DNA of 64,000 nucleotides, taken from Bacteroides sp. (GTDB lineage: Bacteria; Bacillota; Clostridia; Oscillospirales; Acutalibacteraceae). The position numbers and the translations under genes are program-made. The stretch spans positions 1 through 64,000 of the forward strand of contig JAMPEQ010000004.1 of the NCBI GenBank assembly GCA_023665085.1. Direction: 5' to 3'. Positions 16,978 to 24,483 of this stretch are shown here, one piece after another; the stretch's first letter is position 1, and each line of letters opens with the position of its first letter. The notes beneath the pieces are model-generated. The model was not told the origin of the DNA and made no database searches. It saw only the letters and a program-made list of their open reading frames with translations.

Positions 16978-18474
16978 TTATAAATCAAGAAGCTTAAATA
17001 CCATTTGGCTCATATCTTCTTTATTGCATACATTATTAAATCTTACTTTCTTATCCTTAAGAGATGCAAGAGGCTTGGGAATATCAGCATTCGTAATTCT
17101 ATTAAGCTCATCAACCATTTCAAATTCATTTAAGCATGCATTATCTTCTTTGCTTACTGCTTTCAAAACACTGGCGGAGAACTTATAAGGTGAAGCAGTT
17201 GAGTCAATAACTGTTGGAATGTCAGACTTTCCTGATGCTGCAAAATTATCATAAACCTTAACAGCTACAGCAGTATGAGTATCACAAAGATAATTATACT
17301 TTTCAAAATGAGAATTAATTGTATTGCTAACCTCATCTTCTGAAGCAAAACCTGCATCAAATACCGTAGAAATTTCTGCCTTAAGCTCATCACTGATTAC
17401 ATATTCACCCTTGTCAGCAAGCTGACTCATAAGATCAGTTACAACCTTATCATTACAGCCGCTCATATGATATAAAAGTCTTTCAAGATTTGATGAAATT
17501 AAGATATCCATTGATGGTGAAGTAGTAGTGTAGAAAGCTCTGTTTTTATCATATTTACCAGTCTGCAGGAAATCTGTTAAAACATTATTTGAATTTGATG
17601 CACATACAAGGTACTTAATTGGAAGTCCCATATTTTTAGCATAATACGCAGCAAGAATGTTTCCGAAATTACCTGTTGGCACAACAACATTCATTTCCTC
17701 GCCCAGCTTGATATTACCCATTTCAACCATATCACAGTATGCTGAAAAATAATAAACAATCTGAGGTACAAGTCTTCCCCAGTTAATAGAGTTTGCAGAA
17801 GAAAACATCATGTTCTTCTTTGCAAGCTCATCCTTAATTTCTGCATTCGTGAAAATTGATTTAACGGCACTCTGAGCATCGTCAAAATTACCGTTGATAG
17901 CACAAACAGCTACATTTTCACCCTCTTGTGTTGTCATCTGAAGCTTTTGCATTGGTGATACACCGTCAACGGGATAAAATACAAGAATCTTTGTATTTTC
18001 TACATCCTTAAACCCCTCAAGAGCAGCCTTACCGGTATCACCCGATGTTGCAACAAGAATTACTATTGTCTTTCCGTCAGCAGTTTTCTTTGCAGATACA
18101 GTCATTAAGTAGGGCAAAAGCTGAAGTGCCATATCCTTGAATGCACATGTAGGTCCATGCCACAGCTCCAAAATGTTTTTATTTCCATCAATATTTACTG
18201 TTGGTGCAATTTTACTTGAAGAAAACTTTTCTGCAGCATAAGCACCCTCAACACAATAGTTAAGCTCTTCATCCGTAAAATCAGTTAAGTATTCCTTTAA
18301 AACAGTTTTTGCTCTGTCGATATAAGACATAGAAATCATAGATGAAATCTTTTCAATAGAAAATTCAGGAATTTCACAAGGAACAAATAAACCGCCCTCT
18401 TCACTGATTCCCTGTGCAATTGCCTGAGAAGCAGTAACCTTTATTGAATTATCTCTTGTAGATGTATAAAACAT
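16978..18474 (-). CDS. thrC: Threonine synthase
   Basis: PLP enzyme converting O-phospho-L-homoserine to L-threonine. The 498-aa protein belongs to the long threonine synthase class, with N-terminal FYTSTRDNSIKVTASQAIAQGISEEGGLFVP and the PLP lysine in HGPTCAFKDMALQLLPYL (about residue 108). The serine/glycine phosphate loop is seen as VATSGDTGKAALEG, and AVCAINGNFDDAQSAVK is also typical. The start at 18474 has AGGAG seven bases upstream; the TTG further upstream overlaps that site. It follows yraN by 47 bases and may be read from the rbgA unit or from an unrecognised promoter. Confidence 0.96.
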   Translation of the reverse strand: MFYTSTRDNSIKVTASQAIAQGISEEGGLFVPCEIPEFSIEKISSMISMSYIDRAKTVLKEYLTDFTDEELNYCVEGAYAAEKFSSSKIAPTVNIDGNKNILELWHGPTCAFKDMALQLLPYLMTVSAKKTADGKTIVILVATSGDTGKAALEGFKDVENTKILVFYPVDGVSPMQKLQMTTQEGENVAVCAINGNFDDAQSAVKSIFTNAEIKDELAKKNMMFSSANSINWGRLVPQIVYYFSAYCDMVEMGNIKLGEEMNVVVPTGNFGNILAAYYAKNMGLPIKYLVCASNSNNVLTDFLQTGKYDKNRAFYTTTSPSMDILISSNLERLLYHMSGCNDKVVTDLMSQLADKGEYVISDELKAEISTVFDAGFASEDEVSNTINSHFEKYNYLCDTHTAVAVKVYDNFAASGKSDIPTVIDSTASPYKFSASVLKAVSKEDNACLNEFEMVDELNRITNADIPKPLASLKDKKVRFNNVCNKEDMSQMVFKLLDL

Positions 18475-18521
18475 AATAATTCTCCTATACAATTAATATA
18501 ACTAAATAAATTGCTTATATT

Positions 18522-18875
18522 CTATAATAACTCAAATGCATTTTCAAGATGTTTTATAGAATTAATTTTATTATTTTCGGTATAAATTTCAATAACATCA
18601 AATCTCGGCTGTAAATCAATTCTGTTTTGCGACAAAAACAGCTGTGCTGAGGTGATTATTCTTTGCTGTTTTTTATATGTAACAAATTCAGCAGGTCTCG
18701 CTATTGATTTAATATCTCTTTGCTTTACTTCAACAAAGCATATGTACTTTTTGTTTTTTACGATTAAATCAATTTCACCAAAACGTGTAGTGTAATTTGA
18801 ATCAACAAGCTTATAGTGTTTCCTGCGCAGATAATTGGCAGCCTCAATTTCCCATATTTTACCTTTATTATTCAT
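18522..18875 (-). CDS. yraN: YraN family nuclease-fold protein
   Basis: UPF0102 protein of 117 aa with a restriction-endonuclease-like fold. Conserved residues are visible in AANYLRRKHYKLVDSNYTTRFGEIDLIVKN and FVEVKQRD, which correspond to the D...E-x-K active-site pattern. Function is unproven; a role in DNA processing is usually proposed. It overlaps rnhB by eight bases, a conserved rnhB-yraN neighbour pair. Confidence 0.9.
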   Translation of the reverse strand: MNNKGKIWEIEAANYLRRKHYKLVDSNYTTRFGEIDLIVKNKKYICFVEVKQRDIKSIARPAEFVTYKKQQRIITSAQLFLSQNRIDLQPRFDVIEIYTENNKINSIKHLENAFELL

Positions 18876-19473
18876 TATTAAGTATCTTCTTTAAAAAACT
18901 TTTTCTGTGTATTGGTGAGATTCCGTATTTTTCTATCATTTCATAATGAAGCTTTGTTCCGTAACCCTTATGCTTTTCAAAATGATATTCAGGATATTTT
19001 TCTGCCATTTCAAGCATATATCTATCTCTGCTTACCTTAGCAATAATTGATGCAGCGGCAATGCTTGCACTTTTAGCATCACCTTTTACAATATCCCGCT
19101 CTGCAATTTCAAGTCCCGGCTTTTTATTGCCGTCAATCAAAGCTATGTCAGCCTGAACAGAAAGTCCGTTTACTGCTCTTCTCATCGCAAGAAAGGTAGC
19201 CTGCAGAATGTTAATTTCATCAATTTCTTTCTCATCTGCAACACCAATGCTATATGCAACAGCTTCCTTTTTGATTATATCAAAAAGAATATCTCTTTTC
19301 TTTTCCGTAAGTTTTTTTGAATCATTTACTCCGTCAATAATATAACCTTTAGGCAAAATTACTGCAGCAGCGTACACAGGTCCTGCAAGCGGTCCGCGCC
19401 CTGCTTCATCAACACCGCAAACGATATTATAGCCATCAGACAAAGCTTTTTCTTCATATTCTAACCAATTCAT
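18868..19473 (-). CDS. rnhB: Ribonuclease HII
   Basis: Cleaves RNA in RNA-DNA hybrids and excises misincorporated ribonucleotides. The 201-aa protein contains the GVDEAGRGPLAGPVYAAAVI signature (about 20-39) with the DE pair, IGVADEKEID, ADIALIDGN and the C-terminal KGYGTKLHYEMIEKYG. ATGA overlap with rbgA upstream and eight-base overlap with yraN downstream indicate tight coupling. A separate type I enzyme, rnhA, is at 39.65 kb. Confidence 0.96.
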   Translation of the reverse strand: MNWLEYEEKALSDGYNIVCGVDEAGRGPLAGPVYAAAVILPKGYIIDGVNDSKKLTEKKRDILFDIIKKEAVAYSIGVADEKEIDEINILQATFLAMRRAVNGLSVQADIALIDGNKKPGLEIAERDIVKGDAKSASIAAASIIAKVSRDRYMLEMAEKYPEYHFEKHKGYGTKLHYEMIEKYGISPIHRKSFLKKILNNE

Positions 19474-20339
19474 ATTTCAGGCAGCTCAAGGGTAATATTT
19501 CCCAGCTTTCCTCCTCTGAACTCATCACACAGCATAACCGCTGTGCGTTCGTAATTTATTTCTCCGCCTTTAATCAGGAATCCTCTTTTTCTTCCAATCA
19601 GCTCTAAAATTTCCCAGCCTTGTAATCCCTCAATATTCTCAAGCTTATATCTTTCTGTAATGGATTTTGGTCTGAATTTTGAAAGCATTTCAAGCAATCT
19701 GCAGGAAAGAGTTTCTAAATCTGTTACCTCATCCTTTACTGCACCTGTAAAAGCCAGCTTATCCCCTACTTCAGCATCATCAAATTTTGGCCAAAGTACG
19801 CCGGGTGTATCCAGCAACTCTATTCCGTTGCCGACAGCAAACCACTGCTGCTGGCGTGTAACACCTGCCTTATCAGCAACCTTAGCCTTAGCATTTCCCG
19901 CCATTCTGTTGATAAATGAAGACTTGCCCGTATTCGGAATACCTACAACCATAAGCCTTAATGCTTTTCTGCCCATTCCCTTATCTTCATTTTTTTCAAT
20001 AACAGAGGAAAGTGCTTTCTTTGCGATAGGGATAAAATTATTAAGACCTTTACCTGTTCTGCAGTCTACAGGCAATGCATAAATACCTCTGCTTTTATAA
20101 TAATCAATCCAAAGCTTAGTTGCGCTTACATCTGCAATATCACATTTATTGAGTAAAATTATTCTTGGTTTCTTTTTTATAATACTGTCAAGCTCAGGAT
20201 TAGAAGAGCTGTATGGTATACGTGCATCAACAAGTTCAACAACCCCATCAACAAGATTTAAACTTTCCTTAATAATGCGCCTTGTTTTCGCCATATGACC
20301 AGGAAACCACTGAACTGTCTGTTTTTGAAAATCCGCCAT
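19470..20339 (-). CDS. rbgA: Ribosome biogenesis GTPase RbgA/YlqF
   Basis: Circularly permuted GTPase for late 50S assembly, 289 aa. The motif order is permuted as expected: G4 LLNKCD (about 60) comes before G1 VVGIPNTGKSSFINRM (about 125) and G3 ELLDTPGVLWP (about 174). The N-terminal WFPGHMAKTRR motif is diagnostic for the YlqF/MTG1 group. The gene follows rplS after a terminator, and the rplS-rbgA-rnhB order is common in Firmicutes. Confidence 0.96.
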   Translation of the reverse strand: MADFQKQTVQWFPGHMAKTRRIIKESLNLVDGVVELVDARIPYSSSNPELDSIIKKKPRIILLNKCDIADVSATKLWIDYYKSRGIYALPVDCRTGKGLNNFIPIAKKALSSVIEKNEDKGMGRKALRLMVVGIPNTGKSSFINRMAGNAKAKVADKAGVTRQQQWFAVGNGIELLDTPGVLWPKFDDAEVGDKLAFTGAVKDEVTDLETLSCRLLEMLSKFRPKSITERYKLENIEGLQGWEILELIGRKRGFLIKGGEINYERTAVMLCDEFRGGKLGNITLELPEI

Positions 20340-20406
20340 ATCTGCCCTCCGTACTCTTATTAATTATACTTCAATTGTTACTAAAAATCAAATTAAATAA
20401 ACTAAA

Positions 20407-20436
20407 CAAAAAAGCCACAGAATGAACTGTGGCTTT
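20407..20436 (-). terminator. Terminator after rplS
   Basis: AAAGCCACAG and CTGTGGCTTT form a perfect 10-bp stem with a six-base loop, followed by a T run on the minus strand. Confidence 0.9.
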
Positions 20437-20448
20437 AGTAATTAAAAA

Positions 20449-20793
20449 TTACTGAATGTTCTCTTTAACCTTTGCAGCCTTACCAACACGGTCACGAAGA
20501 TAATAGAGCTTAGCGCGGCGAACCTTACCTGAACGGATAACCTTAACATCAACTACATTAGGTGAGTGCATTGGGAATACTCTCTCAACACCAACACCGT
20601 ATGAAAGACGACGAACGGTAAATGTCTTTGAAACGCCTGAACCTTTAATTGCGATTACAGTACCCTCAAACATCTGAATTCTCTCTCTGTTACCCTCACG
20701 GATATTAACTGATACCTTTACAGTATCACCGATTGAGAACTTAGGAAGTTCTGCCTTAATGCTGTCTTTTTCGATTAATTTAAGTGCGTCCAT
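20449..20793 (-). CDS. rplS: 50S ribosomal protein L19
   Basis: Large-subunit protein at the 30S-50S interface. At 114 aa it is full length, with [24 protein letters not shown] and the C-terminal [35 protein letters not shown] site precedes the ATG. It has its own promoter, a structured leader of about 120 bases and its own terminator. The usual rimM-trmD genes are not upstream here. Confidence 0.98.
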   Translation of the reverse strand: MDALKLIEKDSIKAELPKFSIGDTVKVSVNIREGNRERIQMFEGTVIAIKGSGVSKTFTVRRLSYGVGVERVFPMHSPNVVDVKVIRSGKVRRAKLYYLRDRVGKAAKVKENIQ

Positions 20794-20913
20794 TTCAATT
20801 TCCTCCTATTTTTTATGAGATGTTCATATCAAAAAATCTGAAAGCGGACCATCTTCTTAAATGCTGACACATAGCATATTTACGCGTTGCAAGAGTTGCA
20901 ACGGATTAAATGC
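20794..20913 (-). promoter_or_regulatory. rplS 5' leader, candidate L19 autoregulatory RNA
   Basis: About 120 bases of leader lie between the rplS promoter and start codon. It contains a perfect hairpin at 20885-20903 (CGTTGCAA, three-base loop, TTGCAACG) and a second weaker stem based on AAATGCT and AGCATATTT at about 20858-20882. L19 leaders are known in Firmicutes (Rfam L19_leader). I judge this on position and structure only, not on a covariance match. Confidence 0.5.
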
Positions 20914-20919
20914 TTAGAT

Positions 20920-20948
20920 ATGATATCACAATATCTAAAAAAATGCAA
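20920..20948 (-). promoter_or_regulatory. Promoter of rplS
   Basis: Minus-strand TTGCAT (20943-20948), 17 bases, TATCAT (20920-20925). It is just past the end of the preceding gene. Confidence 0.75.
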
Positions 20949-20953
20949 GCATT

Positions 20954-21619
20954 TTATTTGAATTCCTTATAATTTTTATCAAGAAGAGAAATTCTGCTGA
21001 TGCTCTTCCACTCAAAATCCATATCAATAAGTCTGATAATGGTATCAAAAAGAAGTGACGGATTAAGATTTTTATCAGGACCTGCAAACAAACGTATATT
21101 AAGCACAATTACATCTTTTCTGATTGAAATTGAGTATTTATCAATAAATTCCTTAATATTTGTTTCCTTAAGTATTCTTCTTTTACCCTTTTTACCTTTT
21201 TTTAAGGCAATAATCTCTTCTGCAGACAAAGCATTTTCAATAAGCTCCAGTGCTTTTTCATTATCAACAAACTGAAATTTAAAGACATAATCAGAATATA
21301 CAATCTCGCTGTTATCACGAAATTCGTCATAAACCTCAAGAATTTTTAAATCATTCGGCAAAACACTGTTCATTCTGTTTTTTATTTCTTCATTTGATAT
21401 TTCTTCAACAAGTCTTATATCAACACTTTCACAAAGACTTTCTACACCAAGTGAAAGCGGAAGAGAAAAACTCATATATGGGTGAGGATTAAAGCCTTCT
21501 GTATACCAGAGAGGTATTTCAGCCCGCTTAAATGCTCTCCCCATGGCTCTGTTTATATCAAGGTGACTAATATACTTTAACCTGTCGGTTTTAGAAAAAC
21601 GAAGTCTAACCTCTCGCAT
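20954..21619 (-). CDS. DUF2344 protein, radical SAM partner (TIGR03936 type)
   Basis: A 221-aa cytosolic protein opening VRLRFSKTDRLKYISHLDINRAMGRAFKRAEIPLWY, the diagnostic start of the DUF2344/TIGR03936 family, followed by GFNPHPYMSFSLPLSLGVES. The family is encoded next to, or fused with, TIGR03960 radical SAM proteins, as here, where the two overlap by 14 bases. The function is unknown; a role in RNA or tRNA modification has been suggested from context in other genomes. The usual downstream rng/rplU genes are absent: the next gene is rplS. Confidence 0.85.
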   Translation of the reverse strand: MREVRLRFSKTDRLKYISHLDINRAMGRAFKRAEIPLWYTEGFNPHPYMSFSLPLSLGVESLCESVDIRLVEEISNEEIKNRMNSVLPNDLKILEVYDEFRDNSEIVYSDYVFKFQFVDNEKALELIENALSAEEIIALKKGKKGKRRILKETNIKEFIDKYSISIRKDVIVLNIRLFAGPDKNLNPSLLFDTIIRLIDMDFEWKSISRISLLDKNYKEFK

Positions 21620-23447
21620 CGCAGTTACCTCCGTTCAGCTTATTTGCACCACATCCTGCACACTTGATTCTGCAGTGAGGCGTGGTTTTATTCATATGTG
21701 CTTTTTTATTTTCATTTTCAAGAAACTTTCTGCTTACACCAAAATCAAGATGATCCCATGGCAAAAGCTCTGTAAATTCTCTTCTTCTGTGAGTATAAAA
21801 ATGAGGATCAATATTGTTTTCATAAAATGCCTGCATCCATGCTTCAAAATTAAACTGATCGTCCCATGAATCAAATTTACAACCGAGCTCATATGCTCTT
21901 AGAATAACATTTCCGAGCCTTCTGTCACCTCTTGCAAGTACACCCTCAAGAAGTGATGTTGGCGTTTCGTGATAAGAAACCCGTATTTTCTTGCTTGGAA
22001 TTGACTCTAATAAATGCTTTTGCTTTTCTTTCAAGCTTTCCATTGAATCCTCAGGTTCCCACTGAAATGGTGTAAATGGCTTGGGAATAAATGAAGCACA
22101 GGATATTGAAACCTGAACTCCGGTTCCCTTCTGTCTGTTTGGATTTTTATAAAAGGCATGTATAACCTCCATACCGAGATTAGCAATTCCCTCAATATCT
22201 TCCATTGTTTCAGTTGGCAGTCCCATCATAAAATACAGCTTTACAGAAGTCCAGCCATTGTCAAATGCTTTCGTGCAGGTCCTTATAACCTCGTCTTCAG
22301 TGACATTTTTATTTATAACATCACGCAGTCTTTGAGTACCTGCTTCCGGTGCAAAAGTAAGACCGCTTCTTCTAACTTTATTAAGCTGTTCAACGAGCTC
22401 ATCGGAAAAGTTATCGACTCTGAGGCTCGGCAATGATAGATTTATATTTTCTTTAACTGTCCAGTCAATAAGCGTAGTAAGCATTTTATTTACATCGCTA
22501 TGATCTGATGTTGAAAGCGAGCAAAGAGATATTTCGTCGTATCCTGTACTTTCAATCAATGATTTGCACTGACTATTAATTGTGTCAACGCTCTTTTCTC
22601 TTATAGGTCTGTAAATAAAGCCCGCCTGACAAAATCTGCATCCTCGGATACAGCCTCTGAAAATTTCTTCAACTGCTCTGTCATGAACAATATTAATATA
22701 AGGCACAACAAATTCTTTAGGATAGTAAACCTTGTTTAAATCTGAAATTATTGATTTTTTAACTACTGACGGTGCATTATTAATTGGTTTCAGTTCTTTT
22801 AAAGTTCCATCTTCATTGTAGCTGTCTTCATAGAAAGACGGAACATATACGCCGGTTATATCCTTTGCTTTGAGCAAGAATTCTTTTTTAGTACAGCCTT
22901 GCTTTTTGCAGTCCTTGAGCAAATCAATAACTTCATTGGTACTTTCTTCACCCTCACCAAGAAAAACGATATCAACAAAATCAACAATAGGCTCAGGATT
23001 ACAGCAGCATGGCCCACCGACACAAATAATCGGTGTCAAATCCTTTCTTTCACTGCTTTTTAAAGGAATTTGTGAAAGGTTAAGCATATTTAATACATTA
23101 GTGTAAGAAAGCTCATACTGCAATGTAAAGCCAATCATGTCAAACTCTTTTATATAATCTCCGCTTTCCAAAGCAAAAAGCGGAACATTATTTTTTCTGA
23201 GTTGCTCCTCCATATCATTATCAGGAGCAAAAACTCTTTCACACCATGCGTCTTCTCTGTCATTTACAAGACCATAAAGAATTTTCATTCCTAAATGACT
23301 CATGCCTATCTCGTAGGTATCAGGAAAGCAGAATGCATAACGCACATCTATTTCATCTTTATTTTTAATAACTGAATTCAGTTCACCGCCAATATATCTG
23401 GCAGGTTTCTGAACATATTGCAGTAACTTTTCAACCTCTTTTTTCAT
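21606..23447 (-). CDS. B12-binding-domain radical SAM protein (TIGR03960 type)
   Basis: Radical SAM enzyme of 613 aa, function unknown. The N-terminal half has a Rossmann-like cobalamin-binding-type domain (ICVGGPCCCNPEPIVDFVDIVFLGEGEES at about 125-153). The radical SAM core carries the cluster motif FRGCIRGCRFCQAGFIYRP (about 270), with cysteines spaced CxxxCxxC. The C terminus ends in a CAGCGANK motif that could bind a second metal site. The ATG at 23447 has GAGG six bases upstream. It lies between the M50 protease and its DUF2344 partner in the ruvX operon. Confidence 0.88.
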   Translation of the reverse strand: MKKEVEKLLQYVQKPARYIGGELNSVIKNKDEIDVRYAFCFPDTYEIGMSHLGMKILYGLVNDREDAWCERVFAPDNDMEEQLRKNNVPLFALESGDYIKEFDMIGFTLQYELSYTNVLNMLNLSQIPLKSSERKDLTPIICVGGPCCCNPEPIVDFVDIVFLGEGEESTNEVIDLLKDCKKQGCTKKEFLLKAKDITGVYVPSFYEDSYNEDGTLKELKPINNAPSVVKKSIISDLNKVYYPKEFVVPYINIVHDRAVEEIFRGCIRGCRFCQAGFIYRPIREKSVDTINSQCKSLIESTGYDEISLCSLSTSDHSDVNKMLTTLIDWTVKENINLSLPSLRVDNFSDELVEQLNKVRRSGLTFAPEAGTQRLRDVINKNVTEDEVIRTCTKAFDNGWTSVKLYFMMGLPTETMEDIEGIANLGMEVIHAFYKNPNRQKGTGVQVSISCASFIPKPFTPFQWEPEDSMESLKEKQKHLLESIPSKKIRVSYHETPTSLLEGVLARGDRRLGNVILRAYELGCKFDSWDDQFNFEAWMQAFYENNIDPHFYTHRRREFTELLPWDHLDFGVSRKFLENENKKAHMNKTTPHCRIKCAGCGANKLNGGNCDARG

Positions 23448-23455
23448 AAAAAACC

Positions 23456-23983
23456 TCAATAATTTATGCTGTAAATAATCAGATAAACAACAATTAACAG
23501 CATAGAAAATGATTTATATACAATTAGCAAATAAACAGCAAAAATGCTTATTAAGAATAAAAAAACAAAGCCAAGTTTTTTTGATAAATTAAATGAATAA
23601 AGATTAATTATTCTGCCAGCGTCAAGCGGATATATTGGAAGCATATTTAAAATAAACAAAACCAAATTAATATCATCCCTAATCAGCAGATAGAAAATAA
23701 GATTAACAATCGGTCCGCACAGCAGCACAATAAATTCTTTTGCTCTTGGGAGTTTGCTTTGATATTTCAAAGCTGCACCATAATAAGAAAAAATTAAACT
23801 ATCCGCTTTTCCGCCAAAAATATATAATGCCAGCAAATGCCCCATTTCATGTAAAAATGAAAACAACAATAAATACAGTATGCTGTATGCAGAAAATAAC
23901 GCAGATAACGACAAAAGTAAAACAAACAGAAAATCAATCTTAATTTTGCATCCGAAAACAGTAAAGTTCAATTTCATCACCAT
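23456..23983 (-). CDS. Site-2 protease family membrane metalloprotease (M50)
   Basis: Integral membrane protein of about 175 aa with several hydrophobic helices. The zinc motif HEMGH lies in SFLHEMGHLLALYIFGG (about residue 45) and the second metal ligand in LPIYPLDAGRIINLY (about 117). This resembles SpoIVFB-like site-2 proteases, but is short and lacks a CBS domain. Whether it acts in sporulation cannot be told from this window. The start is uncertain between ATG codons at 23983 and 23977, since GGTG precedes only the second. Confidence 0.8.
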   Translation of the reverse strand: MVMKLNFTVFGCKIKIDFLFVLLLSLSALFSAYSILYLLLFSFLHEMGHLLALYIFGGKADSLIFSYYGAALKYQSKLPRAKEFIVLLCGPIVNLIFYLLIRDDINLVLFILNMLPIYPLDAGRIINLYSFNLSKKLGFVFLFLISIFAVYLLIVYKSFSMLLIVVYLIIYSINY

Positions 23984-24015
23984 ATCATAATAATACGATG
24001 ATAAAAAATATATAA

Positions 24016-24426
24016 TTACTTTTTCTTATCGATAAAGCTTTGCAGAATAACCACTGCAGACACAGCATCCACAGTATTCTTTCTCTTCTTTCCATGCACA
24101 TTGTTACTGCTTAAAATATCGTGAGCAATAACAGTTGTAAGTCTTTCATCCTCATAATATATAGGAATACTGATTTTTTCGCCTAATGCATCACCAAGTG
24201 CCTTGCACTCATCAGCCCTGTAACCATAACTGCCGTCCATATTTCTAGGCAGACCGATAACAACAGCTTCTGCTCTTTCCTTATCAGCAATATCAACAAG
24301 CCTATCAATAAGCTTGGGCATATAATTTTCTTTAATAACACAATAGGCAGAAGCCAGTATTTCTCTTGCATCACAAAAGGCAACACCTGTTCTGGCATCG
24401 CCATAATCAACAGACATAATTTTCAT
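24016..24426 (-). CDS. ruvX: Holliday junction resolvase-like RuvX/YqgF
   Basis: RNase H-fold protein of 136 aa annotated as a putative Holliday junction resolvase and linked to pre-16S rRNA 5'-end processing. It opens MSVDYGDARTGVAFCD with the conserved DxGxxRxGVA motif, then VVIGLPRNMDGSYG, YYEDERLTTVIA and the C-terminal DAVSAVVILQSF. First gene of ruvX-M50-radical SAM-DUF2344. The hairpin directly upstream belongs to the penicillin-binding protein gene. Confidence 0.93.
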   Translation of the reverse strand: MKIMSVDYGDARTGVAFCDAREILASAYCVIKENYMPKLIDRLVDIADKERAEAVVIGLPRNMDGSYGYRADECKALGDALGEKISIPIYYEDERLTTVIAHDILSSNNVHGKKRKNTVDAVSAVVILQSFIDKKK

Positions 24427-24440
24427 ATAATCACCAACAG

Positions 24441-24470
24441 AAAAAGGAAATCAGCAGGTCACTGATTTCC
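24441..24470 (-). terminator. Terminator after the penicillin-binding protein gene
   Basis: GGAAATCAG and CTGATTTCC form a perfect 9-bp stem, followed by TTTTT on the minus strand. Confidence 0.85.
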
Positions 24471-24483
24471 CCAACTGTATTAT

